NCBI GenBank assembly: GCA_910578185.1
Contig: CAJTPN010000002.1
Span: 148,218-212,217 of the forward strand
Reading direction: 5' to 3'
Length of the DNA: 64,000 nucleotides
Source of the DNA: an uncultured Acetatifactor sp.
GTDB lineage: Bacteria > Bacillota > Clostridia > Lachnospirales > Lachnospiraceae
Below are positions 42,966 to 52,585 of the stretch, piece after piece. The notes beneath the pieces are model-generated. The model saw only the letters and a program-made list of their open reading frames with translations. It searched no databases and was not told the DNA's origin. Both the position numbers and the translations under genes were made by a program. Positions within the stretch are counted from its first letter, which is position 1, and every line of letters begins with the position of its first letter.

Positions 42966-45674
42966 ATGATGAAAAAGTCAAATTGGAAGCGGTTTGGAGC
43001 CGTATTGCTTCAGCATATTCTGGCTGCCTGCATGATGATGCTGGCAGGAGGACTTTTGCTCAATTCCAATATTGTGGTGGAATCCATAGACGGAACGCAG
43101 GTTTACAGAATCTTTCCTATCGAGTCGGATCAGGAATTTGAAGATTCGGAAATATACCATAACCTTTTCCAGAACGCCGTTTCCGATATTACTCAGCTGG
43201 TAATGGTTAAAAACCGTTTGGAGACAAACGATGTCTTTGATCCTTCAAAGAAAATAGACGTGACGGAATATGCCAGATCCATCGGCGTGGATCTGGGCTG
43301 TGACATTTCTGTTGTCTATGAGCTGGACGATCTGATTAAATGGGGAAAATACGGTGTGGAATATACCAACCGTATGATGAGTATGTCGGAGTTTGTCAAC
43401 TATTTCGGCAACTGTATTTATCCGGAAAACTTTACTTTGGATGAATATGGTCAGTTGTGCTTTGATCATTTTTATCGGGTTGACGACGGCAGTGAAAACG
43501 ATTTGGAGAAAGAAGGCTCCTTGGGCAGGGAACAGCTTAACAACGGCACAAAGAATCCTTCCGGAAAAAGCGATCAGGAAATTGCCGAACTGACGGAAAA
43601 GCTGAAAAAATATAGTCAAGGCCAGCTGGAAGATCTGGTATACACATATATCATGACCCAGAATCTGAATAATGTAAGAGGTGCCAGGGAGGATGACGGC
43701 ATCATCATGGTGCATGTTCCCATGTTAAACTGCCGTTACAGCACAGTGGACGGAAAGAGACAGCTGACCAATTATGTGAATAACTGGGTGGATTATATCC
43801 GTCTGCAGGATAATGTAAAGGAAGCCATCGACAGTCTTACCATGTCATACCAGCAGTATCTATTGTGTAACGATACTTATAAAGAGGGAAACAGCAATGT
43901 GAAATACATGGTACGTATGATGACTGACAACGGCATGCGCACTTTTACCAATATATCAGAGATAAAGGGGATGCCTGACAGCGAAGTCACGGAGTATTTC
44001 TCTGAATATCGAAGATATCTGATTTATTATCCGGATAGTCTTGTGTTTATGGGAAACACCATTTTAAGCGAGGAAGAGATTGACGGCTATATCAGTTTAT
44101 ATAATTACGCATATCCGGATACCACGCATATCTGGCTTTGTGTGGATACCAATTATTCTGTTGTTGGGGATGCCTTTCACACCGCTTATTCTGTCTATCA
44201 GAAAATCGTTCCAAACGCCGACAGAATTCTGAATTCTCTTGCATTGTTGGTCATCATGTGGCTTGGACTTGGCATTTATCTCACTGTCACTTCAGGCGTT
44301 GTTAACGGCGAAAATGGAGAACGGACATGGTATTTGAACCGATTTGACAAAATTTGGCTGGAAATTATTATTTTGCTTGGTGGACTCTTTGGCTACGGCG
44401 CTTTTGTCGGGTACCGGATGATGATGGAGATTGCCAAGACTGCGGGTGTTTTGTCCATAGAAATGCTGGGAATCCAGCTGAAAGGACTCTATCACTACGG
44501 GACATTTGCGCTGTATGGCGCATATTTAAGTATTGCCTTTCAGATTATCTGGTATAGTATGGTCCGCAGGCTCAAGGCAGACCGTCTTTGGAAGGGAAGC
44601 TTTTTATACTATATCACTCATGTGGTAAGAAATTCCGTTTACTATGTTTTGCGCCATAAGAATTCTGTAGTCAGTATGCTGCTGCCCTACAATATGTTCC
44701 TGTTTTCCAATCTGGTAGGAATTGTCGCCGCTTATCAACTGTTGGAACAGAAAAATATGTACAGCATTTTAATACTGACCATCATGGTGATACTGGATGT
44801 GATTGTGGGGATGTTTCTGTTTCGACGGAATGCGGAGCAGATTGAAATCGTGGAAGGAATCAAAAGAATCCGGGACGGGGAAGTGGAATTTAAGCTTGAG
44901 ACGGAGAACCTTCACGGTGCCAGCAGGGAAATGGCAGATGCGGTGAATAACATTGGGGAAGGAATCCGAAAAGCGGTAAAGACCAGTATGAAGGATGAAC
45001 AGATGAAAACGGATCTGATCACAAATGTATCCCACGATATTAAGACTCCGCTGACTTCCATCATAAACTATGTGGATCTGCTGAAACGCCTGAAAATTGA
45101 AGAGGAGCCTGCCAGGGGATATATTGCAATTCTTGACGGTAAGGCCCAGAGGCTGAAACAGCTTACGGATGATCTGGTGGAGGCGTCCAAAATCTCTTCC
45201 GGCAATATCGTATTAAATTTGGAAAAGCTGAATCTGACGGAACTGTTAAATCAAAGTATCGGGGAATTTTCCGAAAAGCTGGAAGAGTGCAGGCTGCAGC
45301 TTGTGTTCGAGGATAACGACAGACCTGCTTATATCTATGCCGACAGCCGCAGAATGTGGCGTGTTGTGGAAAATTTGTTTAACAATATCTGTAAGTATGC
45401 TTTGGAGGGAACCAGAGTCTATATTGAAGTCATAAAAAAGGACGGGCGGATAGAAGCCTCTGTTAAAAATATTTCCAGACAGCAGATGTCAATCCGCCCC
45501 GATGACCTTACAGAGCGTTTTATCCGGGGAGATTCCGCCAGGACCACGGAAGGAAGTGGCCTGGGGCTGTCCATTGCCAAGAGCCTTGTGCAGGTTCAGG
45601 GGGGCAGTTTTGAAATCCTTCTGGACGGAGATCTCTTCAAGATTGTAATTTCGTTCCCGGAATATTCAGCTTAG
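42966..45674 (+). CDS. Large multi-span sensor histidine kinase
   Basis: A 902-residue kinase. Span 1 is at about 11-32; about 390 extracellular residues follow, matching no domain I recognise. Then come about five further spans (roughly 420-610), a HAMP-like stretch, the dimerisation/phospho-acceptor box with H690 (NVSHDIKTPLTS), and an ATPase domain ending in the G box (GSGLGLSIAKSL). The N box (ENLFNNICKYA) is intact. Cognate to the response regulator upstream. Its last 9 nt overlap the end of prs on the other strand. Confidence 0.92.
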   Translation: MMKKSNWKRFGAVLLQHILAACMMMLAGGLLLNSNIVVESIDGTQVYRIFPIESDQEFEDSEIYHNLFQNAVSDITQLVMVKNRLETNDVFDPSKKIDVTEYARSIGVDLGCDISVVYELDDLIKWGKYGVEYTNRMMSMSEFVNYFGNCIYPENFTLDEYGQLCFDHFYRVDDGSENDLEKEGSLGREQLNNGTKNPSGKSDQEIAELTEKLKKYSQGQLEDLVYTYIMTQNLNNVRGAREDDGIIMVHVPMLNCRYSTVDGKRQLTNYVNNWVDYIRLQDNVKEAIDSLTMSYQQYLLCNDTYKEGNSNVKYMVRMMTDNGMRTFTNISEIKGMPDSEVTEYFSEYRRYLIYYPDSLVFMGNTILSEEEIDGYISLYNYAYPDTTHIWLCVDTNYSVVGDAFHTAYSVYQKIVPNADRILNSLALLVIMWLGLGIYLTVTSGVVNGENGERTWYLNRFDKIWLEIIILLGGLFGYGAFVGYRMMMEIAKTAGVLSIEMLGIQLKGLYHYGTFALYGAYLSIAFQIIWYSMVRRLKADRLWKGSFLYYITHVVRNSVYYVLRHKNSVVSMLLPYNMFLFSNLVGIVAAYQLLEQKNMYSILILTIMVILDVIVGMFLFRRNAEQIEIVEGIKRIRDGEVEFKLETENLHGASREMADAVNNIGEGIRKAVKTSMKDEQMKTDLITNVSHDIKTPLTSIINYVDLLKRLKIEEEPARGYIAILDGKAQRLKQLTDDLVEASKISSGNIVLNLEKLNLTELLNQSIGEFSEKLEECRLQLVFEDNDRPAYIYADSRRMWRVVENLFNNICKYALEGTRVYIEVIKKDGRIEASVKNISRQQMSIRPDDLTERFIRGDSARTTEGSGLGLSIAKSLVQVQGGSFEILLDGDLFKIVISFPEYSA

Positions 45675-46859
45675 ATCAATCTCAATGCGATTATTGTAAG
45701 CTTCCAGGATGCTGTGGATTTTTTCCGTTGTGGCAAGTGTGTTGGTGAGGGAAGCATCATGATTCATAAAATCAATCAGGGATGCCACAAATTTGCTCAT
45801 ATCGGTCTCAATAAAATAAGGTTTTTGGTAAAGCTCGGGAGGGAGATAAGTGAGGTTGGTGGTCACAACCTTGTCAAAATAACCTTTGTCAAAGGCCTTG
45901 TCAAAGGCCTCCAGACCATCGGTAAAAAGTCCGAAAGTACAGCAGATAAATACCCGGCGGGCATTCTTTTCCTTCAGCTGCATGGCCGTATCCAACATAC
46001 TCTGACCGGAGGAAATGATATCGTCAATGATTATGATATCCTTGCCGTCAATATTGTCTCCCAGGAATTCATGGGCCACGATAGGATTCTTGCCATTTAC
46101 TATGGTGGAATAATCCCGGCGTTTGTAAAACATTCCGGTATCCACCCCAAGAACGCTGGCAAAATAGATCGCCCTGTCCAGCGCGCCCTCATCAGGGCTG
46201 ATGACAATGAGATGATCCTTGTCCACCAAAAGATCGTCCTCCGAGTTGAGCAGTGCTTTGATAAATTGATAGGGAGGGGTGAAATTGTCAAATCCGTTTA
46301 GCGGGATGGCATTTTGTACTCTGGGATCATGTGCGTCAAACGTGATAAAGTTGCCGATGCCCATATCCCTTAATTCCGCCAAGGCATATGCGCAGTCCAG
46401 CGATTCCCTATGGTTTCTCTTGTGCTGCCTCCCTTCGTAGAGAAACGGCATAATCACATTGATTCTGTGCGCCTTACCGTTACATGCTGCGATGACACGC
46501 TTTAGATCCTGGTAGTGATCATCGGGTGACATATGGTTGACATAACCGTTTATGTTATAGGTAATACTGTGATTACAGACATCCACTAACAAAAAGAGGT
46601 CTTTACCCCGAATGGACTCGCCGAAGCTGGCCTTACCTTCCCCGCTTCCAAAACGTGGCGTCTGAACATCCACCAGATAATTGTCTACAATATAATCGTG
46701 GAAGGCAGGATCCTTTTTTACTTTGTCGTTGTTTATGCTTTTGCGGAATTGAACCATATATTCGTTGATGCGTTGTCCCATTTTCATTGCCGAGGGTAGG
46801 GCGACAATTTTCAGGGGAGCTACGGGCATGGCGTTTTCCAGTTCATGTAAGTTTGGCAT
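45666..46859 (-). CDS. prs: Ribose-phosphate pyrophosphokinase
   Basis: A 397-residue PRPP synthetase: ribose-5-phosphate plus ATP to PRPP and AMP, for purine, pyrimidine, NAD, His and Trp synthesis. The form is longer than the usual 310-320 residues, as seen in a set of Clostridia. The PRPP-binding loop is IIDDIISSGQSM, and the flexible-loop region carries YEGRQHKRNHRE. GGAGG lies before the ATG at 46859, ruling out an upstream in-frame ATG at 46871. It runs against its neighbours. Confidence 0.93.
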   Translation of the reverse strand: MPNLHELENAMPVAPLKIVALPSAMKMGQRINEYMVQFRKSINNDKVKKDPAFHDYIVDNYLVDVQTPRFGSGEGKASFGESIRGKDLFLLVDVCNHSITYNINGYVNHMSPDDHYQDLKRVIAACNGKAHRINVIMPFLYEGRQHKRNHRESLDCAYALAELRDMGIGNFITFDAHDPRVQNAIPLNGFDNFTPPYQFIKALLNSEDDLLVDKDHLIVISPDEGALDRAIYFASVLGVDTGMFYKRRDYSTIVNGKNPIVAHEFLGDNIDGKDIIIIDDIISSGQSMLDTAMQLKEKNARRVFICCTFGLFTDGLEAFDKAFDKGYFDKVVTTNLTYLPPELYQKPYFIETDMSKFVASLIDFMNHDASLTNTLATTEKIHSILEAYNNRIEIDLS

Positions 46860-46914
46860 GATAACCTCCATTTGTGTTTTGATTATGCAATTTTGCCCAA
46901 GGCGTTATAATTAT

Positions 46915-46943
46915 TTTATATCATTATGTTAGTGACACGTCAA
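46915..46943 (-). promoter_or_regulatory. Sigma-A promoter for prs
   Basis: On the minus strand TTGACG (complement of 46938-46943) and TATAAA (complement of 46915-46920) are 17 bp apart. The leader to the ATG at 46859 is about 50 nt. Confidence 0.7.
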
Positions 46944-46976
46944 GGAATTTCTTGTATGATAGGAGAGGAGATACAG

Positions 46977-48302
46977 ATGAACGGTCATATTATAAAGGAA
47001 GTACTGCCGGAGAGCATCGCGCAGGAACTGGGAATTGAGCAGGGGGACAGGCTGATTGCCATAGACGGTAAAGAGATAGAGGATGTGTTTGACTATCAGT
47101 TCCTGGTTCAGGAAGCCTACATTGAAGTCCTGATAGAGAAAGCTGACGGGGAACAGTGGCTGTTGGAAGTGGATAAGGATCCAGAGGAAGATCTGGGGAT
47201 CGAATTTGAGAACGGACTGATGGATCAGTACAGACATTGCAGGAATCAATGCGTATTTTGTTTTATTGATCAGATGCCGCCTGGAATGCGTGAAACTCTT
47301 TATTTTAAGGATGATGACGCAAGACTTTCCTTTCTGCAGGGAAATTATGTGACGCTGACCAATATGTCGGATCATGATATCGACCGAATCTGCAGATATC
47401 ACCTGTCACCCATTAATATTTCCTTTCACACCATGAACCCCAAACTTCGTTGTAAAATGTTGAACAATCGATTTGCGGGGGAGGCTCTTTTAAAAGTCGA
47501 TACGTTGTTCAGGGCGGGAATACAGATGAACGGGCAGATTGTGCTCTGTAAGGGTCTAAACGATGGCAAGGAACTGGCGTACAGTATTGAATGTCTGATG
47601 AAATATCTTCCAAATCTGGAGAGTGTTTCGGTGGTGCCGGTGGGACTTACCAGGTTTCGTCAGGGATTGTATCCTCTGGAGCCTTTTTCAAGGGAGGATG
47701 CCGTGGAAGTCATAGGCATGATCGAGAAATATCAGGAGAAATGTTTTGCGGAATATGGCGTACACTTCGTACACGCCAGCGACGAATGGTATATCCTGGC
47801 AGGCATGGAAATGCCGGAAGAAGCGCGTTATGACGGGTATTTGCAGTTGGAAAACGGCGTGGGAATGCTGCGGCTACTGGAAGAAGAATTTGAGGACGCC
47901 ATGACGGGAAACACAAAGTCCGGAGGAAGGGGAACTGTGTCGGTTGCCACCGGGCATCTGGCGTATCCTTATATTCGGAAAATGGCGGATCGTCTGACGG
48001 ATGTTTATCCAGAGCTTTCAATCTATGTCTATCCGATTACAAACCACTTTTTTGGAGAGAGGATTACAGTTTCTGGGCTGCTCACAGGGCAGGACATAAA
48101 AAAACAGCTTATGGGTAAGCCCTTGGGAAGTTGTCTGTTTTTGCCGGAAAATATTTTGCGCAGCGGCGAGGACGTCTTTTTGGACGATATGACCTGGGGA
48201 GAACTGGAAAATGCTTTACAAGTGCCGATTAATATTGTAAAATCAAGCGGGTATGATTTTGTCGATAGCATATTAAAGGCGACGGAAGATATGAGAACAT
48301 AA
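46977..48302 (+). CDS. PDZ / radical-SAM DUF512 protein
   Basis: A 441-residue protein. A PDZ-like N-terminus (about 1-70, ELGIEQGDRLIAIDG) is followed by C88, C92 and C95 (CRNQCVFC) of a radical-SAM-type cluster and then the DUF512 C-terminus (PLGSCLFLPENILRSGEDVF). Family knowledge: it is almost always next to der in Clostridia; the function is unknown, with RNA or ribosome modification often suggested. AGGAGAGGAG (46961-46970) is 6 nt before the ATG. TATAAT at 46906-46911 could be a -10, but no -35 at proper distance is visible. Confidence 0.9.
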   Translation: MNGHIIKEVLPESIAQELGIEQGDRLIAIDGKEIEDVFDYQFLVQEAYIEVLIEKADGEQWLLEVDKDPEEDLGIEFENGLMDQYRHCRNQCVFCFIDQMPPGMRETLYFKDDDARLSFLQGNYVTLTNMSDHDIDRICRYHLSPINISFHTMNPKLRCKMLNNRFAGEALLKVDTLFRAGIQMNGQIVLCKGLNDGKELAYSIECLMKYLPNLESVSVVPVGLTRFRQGLYPLEPFSREDAVEVIGMIEKYQEKCFAEYGVHFVHASDEWYILAGMEMPEEARYDGYLQLENGVGMLRLLEEEFEDAMTGNTKSGGRGTVSVATGHLAYPYIRKMADRLTDVYPELSIYVYPITNHFFGERITVSGLLTGQDIKKQLMGKPLGSCLFLPENILRSGEDVFLDDMTWGELENALQVPINIVKSSGYDFVDSILKATEDMRT

Positions 48303-48348
48303 AAAATTCCGGCGCCAATAAAAAACACAAAAGTGAGAGAGGTGAATT

Positions 48349-49686
48349 ATGGCGAGAAAAGATAAGCCGATCGTAGCGGTGGTAGGCAGACCCAATGTGG
48401 GGAAGTCTACTCTGTTTAATGTTCTGGCAGGAGAAAACATTTCCATTGTGAAAGATACACCCGGTATTACCCGGGACAGGATTTATGCGGATGTCACATG
48501 GCTGGACAAGACTTTTACATTGATTGATACGGGCGGTATCGAACCGGAGAGCAAGGATGTGATCCTTTCTCAGATGCGTTCTCAGGCACAGATTGCCATA
48601 GATACTGCGGACGTCATTATCTTCTTGGTGGATGTAAAACAGGGGCTGGTGGATTCGGACGCAAAAGTGGCCGATATGCTGCGGCGATCCCGCAAGCCGG
48701 TGGTCCTGGTAGTCAATAAGGTGGACAGCTTTCAAAAGTACATGTCGGACGTTTATGAATTTTATAATCTGGGTATCGGCGATCCTCATGCCATCTCCGC
48801 CGTGAATAAGCTGGGGCTTGGAGATATGCTGGAGGAGGTGGTTGCCCATTTCGAGGAAGGCGGACCGGAAGAGGATGAAGAAGATGAAAGACCCAAGGTG
48901 GCCATCGTTGGGAAGCCTAACGTGGGGAAATCATCTCTGATCAATAAGCTTTTGGGAGAAGACCGTCTGATTGTCTCGGATATTGCCGGCACCACTAGGG
49001 ACGCTGTGGATACGGAGATTCTTCATAACGGCAAGGAGTATGTATTTATTGACACGGCAGGTCTACGCCGCAAAAACAAAGTAAAGGAAGATTTGGAACA
49101 GTTTATGGTGGCGCGAACGGTGAGGGCGGTAAACAGGGCGGATCTGGTAGTAATGCTGATAGACGCAGTGGAAGGCGTGACAGAACAGGATGCCAAGATC
49201 GCCGGAATCGCTCATGAGCGGGGAAAAGCGGTCATTATAGCAGTAAACAAATGGGACGCCGTGGAAAAAGACGACAAAACCATATACAAGGTTACGGAGA
49301 AGATACGTGAAACTCTTTCTTTTATGCCCTATGCGGAAATTGTTTTTGTGTCGGCCAAGACAGGGCAGAGATTGTATAAGCTGTTTGAGGTGATTGATGT
49401 TGTCAGCGAAAATCACGCCATGAGAGTTTCCACAGGCGTGTTGAATGAGATTATGGCGGAAGCGGTAGCCCTGCAACAGCCGCCATCCGATAAGGGCAAA
49501 AGACTTAAACTGTACTATATCACCCAGGTATCCGTAAAACCGCCTACTTTTGTCATTTTTGTAAACAGCAAGGAGCTGATGCATTTTTCCTACACCAGAT
49601 ATATTGAAAACCAGATTCGGGAGACCTTCGGCTTCAGAGGAACTCCCTTGCGGTTTATCATTCGGGAACGGAGCGAGAAGGAGTAA
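48349..49686 (+). CDS. der: Ribosome-assembly GTPase Der (EngA)
   Basis: A 445-residue protein with two G domains in tandem: GRPNVGKST with DTGGIE in the first, GKPNVGKSS with DTAGLRRK and NKWDAV in the second, and a KH-like C-terminal domain from about 350. It is needed for 50S subunit assembly. GAGAGAGG precedes the ATG. plsY starts 1 nt after its stop codon. Confidence 0.97.
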   Translation: MARKDKPIVAVVGRPNVGKSTLFNVLAGENISIVKDTPGITRDRIYADVTWLDKTFTLIDTGGIEPESKDVILSQMRSQAQIAIDTADVIIFLVDVKQGLVDSDAKVADMLRRSRKPVVLVVNKVDSFQKYMSDVYEFYNLGIGDPHAISAVNKLGLGDMLEEVVAHFEEGGPEEDEEDERPKVAIVGKPNVGKSSLINKLLGEDRLIVSDIAGTTRDAVDTEILHNGKEYVFIDTAGLRRKNKVKEDLEQFMVARTVRAVNRADLVVMLIDAVEGVTEQDAKIAGIAHERGKAVIIAVNKWDAVEKDDKTIYKVTEKIRETLSFMPYAEIVFVSAKTGQRLYKLFEVIDVVSENHAMRVSTGVLNEIMAEAVALQQPPSDKGKRLKLYYITQVSVKPPTFVIFVNSKELMHFSYTRYIENQIRETFGFRGTPLRFIIRERSEKE

Positions 49687-49687
49687 T

Positions 49688-50350
49688 ATGGAAAGAGTTA
49701 TCTGTTTAGTCATTGGCTATGTATTTGGCTTATTTCAGACAGCCTATTTTTACGGCAAGGCTCATGGAATCGATATCAGACAGCATGGAAGCGGAAATGC
49801 CGGAACCACAAATACCCTAAGGGTGCTGGGGACCAAAGCGGGGCTGATTGTATTGGCAGGAGACTGTCTGAAATGTATGGCGGCGGTATGGATCGTGCGT
49901 CTTACTTTCGGAAGGACGCATCCGGAAATCATTTACCTGCTATGCCTTTATACAGGTGCCGGAGCCATTCTGGGGCATAATTATCCCTTCTACATGAACT
50001 TCCGGGGCGGTAAGGGGATTGCAGCCACTGCAGGACTGATTTTGTCATTTCATCCCTATTTTATCGTGATGGGAGTGGTATTGTTTTTCGGTACTTTTTT
50101 TACGACCCATTTGGTTTCTCTTGGCTCGTTGCTTGTATATGCAGGATTTGTGATTCAGATGATTGTCTGCGGTCAGAGCGGTTTGTTTGGCGGCCTGAGT
50201 CAGGCGCAGCTTATTGAACTGTATGTGCTATCCATATTGCTGGCAGGATTGGCTTACTGGAAACACAGAGAAAATATTGTTCGTCTGCTGCAGGGCAATG
50301 AGAGGAAGACATATTTGTCAAAGAAAAACAAGAAGGAAGAGGAAACCTAA
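49688..50350 (+). CDS. plsY: Glycerol-3-phosphate acyltransferase PlsY
   Basis: A 220-residue membrane enzyme that moves the acyl group from acyl phosphate (made by PlsX, 19.6 kb) to glycerol-3-phosphate. Landmarks are HGSGNAGTTNTLR, HNYPFYMNFRGGKGIA and about five to six membrane spans. The ATG at 49688 is 1 nt after der, within GGAGTAATATG. gpsA downstream makes the other substrate. Confidence 0.94.
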   Translation: MERVICLVIGYVFGLFQTAYFYGKAHGIDIRQHGSGNAGTTNTLRVLGTKAGLIVLAGDCLKCMAAVWIVRLTFGRTHPEIIYLLCLYTGAGAILGHNYPFYMNFRGGKGIAATAGLILSFHPYFIVMGVVLFFGTFFTTHLVSLGSLLVYAGFVIQMIVCGQSGLFGGLSQAQLIELYVLSILLAGLAYWKHRENIVRLLQGNERKTYLSKKNKKEEET

Positions 50351-50388
50351 TAGATAGTCAGGGTGGAAGCGTAACAAAATAACAATAA

Positions 50389-50404
50389 CAGATTTATAAA
50401 TCTG
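50389..50404. repeat. Perfect 16-bp palindrome before gpsA
   Basis: CAGATTTATAAATCTG (50389-50404) is fully self-complementary and ends 15 nt before the gpsA ATG. It could be an operator or a small hairpin. Confidence 0.4.
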
Positions 50405-50419
50405 CGGAAAAGAGGAATT

Positions 50420-51433
50420 ATGGCAAAGATAGGTATTATCGGAGGCGGCAGCTGGGGAATCGCTCTGGCGGCATTATTGGAGAAAAACGGTCATCAGATC
50501 ACGGTTTGGTCCGCATTGGAGCAGGAGATTGCCATGCTTCAGGAAAAGCACGAACACAAAATGCTTCCGGGAGTAAAGTTGGGAGAGCAGGTGGTATTCA
50601 CTGCAGACGACCAAATTGCCGTGGAAGGTCAGGAGCTTCTGGTCATGTCGGTGGCAAGCTCTTTTACCAGAAAGACGGCCTGTCGTTTAAGCGCTCTGGT
50701 TCCGCCGAATCAGAAGATTCTCAATGTGGCGAAGGGCATAGAGGAACACACTCTGATGACCCTTTCAGAAATTATTGAACAGGAAATTCCCCAGGCTGAC
50801 GTGGCGGTTATGTCCGGTCCTTCCCATGCAGAGGAAGTGGGACGCGGCGTTCCCACCACCATAGTGGTAGGTGCAAAGACGAAAAAAACGGCGGAATCTA
50901 TCCGTAATCTGTTTATGAACGAAGTTTTCCGCGTCTATATCAGCCCGGATATCCTGGGAATGGAATTGGGCGGTTCCCTGAAAAATGTGGTGGCTCTGGC
51001 AGCCGGGATCGCAGACGGTCTGGGATATGGGGATAATACAAAGGCTGCTTTGATCACCAGGGGCATTACGGAAATTGCAAGACTTGGCACCGCCATGGGG
51101 GGCAAATTTGAGACATTCTGCGGTCTGACGGGAATTGGCGACCTGATTGTGACCTGTGCCAGCATGCATTCCAGGAATCGTCGTGCCGGCATCCTGATCG
51201 GACAGGGCAGAACTTATGAGGAAGCCATGGCGGAAGTGGGTATGGCAGTGGAAGGCGTTCATTCAGCCAAAGCTGCAATGGCGCTTGCCCTGAAATATCA
51301 GGTACAGCTGCCTATAATCGAACAGGTGAACCAGATTCTCTTTGCGGGGAAAAGCGCGGATCAGGCCGTAAAGGAGCTGATGCTGCGGGACAGAAAGCTG
51401 GAAGTGTCAGATTTGCCCTGGCCGGAGGCTTGA
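50420..51433 (+). CDS. gpsA: Glycerol-3-phosphate dehydrogenase [NAD(P)+]
   Basis: A 337-residue enzyme that reduces dihydroxyacetone phosphate to glycerol-3-phosphate for phospholipids. The dinucleotide fold is GIIGGGSWGIALA at the N-terminus; the catalytic Lys lies in LGGSLKNVVALAAG, and the substrate motif follows in GDNTKAALITRG. AAGAGGAA lies 6-13 nt before the ATG. Together with plsY and plsX it supplies phosphatidic-acid precursors. Confidence 0.96.
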   Translation: MAKIGIIGGGSWGIALAALLEKNGHQITVWSALEQEIAMLQEKHEHKMLPGVKLGEQVVFTADDQIAVEGQELLVMSVASSFTRKTACRLSALVPPNQKILNVAKGIEEHTLMTLSEIIEQEIPQADVAVMSGPSHAEEVGRGVPTTIVVGAKTKKTAESIRNLFMNEVFRVYISPDILGMELGGSLKNVVALAAGIADGLGYGDNTKAALITRGITEIARLGTAMGGKFETFCGLTGIGDLIVTCASMHSRNRRAGILIGQGRTYEEAMAEVGMAVEGVHSAKAAMALALKYQVQLPIIEQVNQILFAGKSADQAVKELMLRDRKLEVSDLPWPEA

Positions 51434-51556
51434 TGACGAAATGATGTAGCAAACTGAAAATTCGCTCTGTGTCATTTAGCTGAAAGTAAATGTGTCAGCT
51501 CACTTGTAAAATAGAAGAAGGACATTCCAATGAAATAGGATTTCCCTATAAGAAAT

Positions 51557-51597
51557 GTCGCTATCCTCCCGTAAAGGGAAAGGTAGCGACGTTTTTT
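51557..51597 (+). terminator. Terminator after gpsA
   Basis: GTCGCTA (51557-51563) pairs with TAGCGAC (51584-51590), with further CCTCCC/GGGAAAGG pairing inside, and six T follow (51592-51597). It may also slow transcription of metF from the other side. Confidence 0.85.
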
Positions 51598-51620
51598 ACT
51601 GATTGTAATTTAGCTTGGTA

Positions 51621-52478
51621 TCAGCGATAGATTGCCGCTGTAATCTCTGCAGCCATCTTGGGCTTATTCATTGTGTAGAGATGGATATCGTTCACACCGT
51701 TTTCCTGCAGATCCCTTATCTGTCGGATGGCATAATCAATCCCTGCCTTTCTCATATCTTCCGGGTTGTCGCCGTGAGCGGCGATTAAGTCCGTCAATGC
51801 CTTTGGCACGCTGGAGCCGGACAGGGTGATGGTGGTGCCGATCTGTTTGGCGGAGGTAATGGGCATGATCCCCGCACAGATCGGTAGGGTAATCCCCTTT
51901 CTTTGGGCCTTTTCCAGAAATGAATAATAAAAATCATTATCAAAAAACAGTTGGCTGATAAAGAATTCTGCTCCGGCTTCCTGCTTTTTTTTCAGATTGT
52001 TCAAATCGGATTCCAGGCTGAAACATTCAAAATGCTTCTCTGGATAACATGCCCCCGCCATATGCAGCGCAGTGTTTTCTTTTAAGAAGGTCATCAGATC
52101 ACTGGCATGGACAAAGTCTCTTGACGCAAACTGTTCGTCGCTCATATCTCTGGGACGGTCGCCTCGCAGCGCAAGCACATGGTCTATTCCGTTTTCTTGC
52201 AGAAGCTTTGCAACACGCAGCAGATCATCCCGCTTGCTGCCCACACAGGTCATATGGGCCACTGCGTCGATTCCCAGACGATTCTTGATGTAGGAGGCAA
52301 TTTCTACGGTCTGGCCCGAACGGCTTCCTCCGGCTCCGTAGGTGACACTGATAAAATCCGGTTCCAATTTTCCCATAGCATCCAATATTTCAAAAGCCGC
52401 CTCAAATTCCCCGTCCTTTTTGGGCGGAAACACTTCAAATGAAAGTGTGCGTTTGTGTTCAAACATATCTTTTAACAT
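51621..52478 (-). CDS. metF: 5,10-methylenetetrahydrofolate reductase
   Basis: A 285-residue flavoenzyme reducing methylene-THF to methyl-THF for methionine synthesis or the Wood-Ljungdahl route. Family marks are LSFEVFPPKKDGEFE, SVTYGAGGSRSG (folate/FAD contact with Tyr-Gly-Ala), VLALRGDRP and the later FISQLFFDND. The length fits the short bacterial form. It has its own promoter and opposes gpsA and moxR. Confidence 0.95.
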   Translation of the reverse strand: MLKDMFEHKRTLSFEVFPPKKDGEFEAAFEILDAMGKLEPDFISVTYGAGGSRSGQTVEIASYIKNRLGIDAVAHMTCVGSKRDDLLRVAKLLQENGIDHVLALRGDRPRDMSDEQFASRDFVHASDLMTFLKENTALHMAGACYPEKHFECFSLESDLNNLKKKQEAGAEFFISQLFFDNDFYYSFLEKAQRKGITLPICAGIMPITSAKQIGTTITLSGSSVPKALTDLIAAHGDNPEDMRKAGIDYAIRQIRDLQENGVNDIHLYTMNKPKMAAEITAAIYR

Positions 52479-52517
52479 AATTTCGGTCCTTGTTCCTTTC
52501 CTTTCGGCAGTTTGGGC

Positions 52518-52546
52518 TTGATTTTAAGCCAAGAATATCGTAACAT
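52518..52546 (+). promoter_or_regulatory. Possible sigma-A promoter for the MoxR gene
   Basis: TTGATT (52518-52523) and TAACAT (52541-52546), 17 bp apart. The -10 overlaps that of the opposite metF promoter by two positions. Confidence 0.45.
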
Positions 52547-52565
52547 GAAAGGGAAGCGATTTCAA
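52537..52565 (-). promoter_or_regulatory. Sigma-A promoter for metF
   Basis: On the minus strand TTGAAA (complement of 52560-52565) and TACGAT (complement of 52537-52542) are 17 bp apart. A small hairpin GGCTT/AAGCC sits at 52515-52530 in the leader; no SAM riboswitch was seen. Confidence 0.7.
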
Positions 52566-52585
52566 GGGAAAGGTGAGTGAAAGAT

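Noticed and set aside
45714..46301. 195-codon plus-strand frame inside prs
   Set aside because: Antisense to the PRPP synthetase motifs; no promoter or ribosome site.
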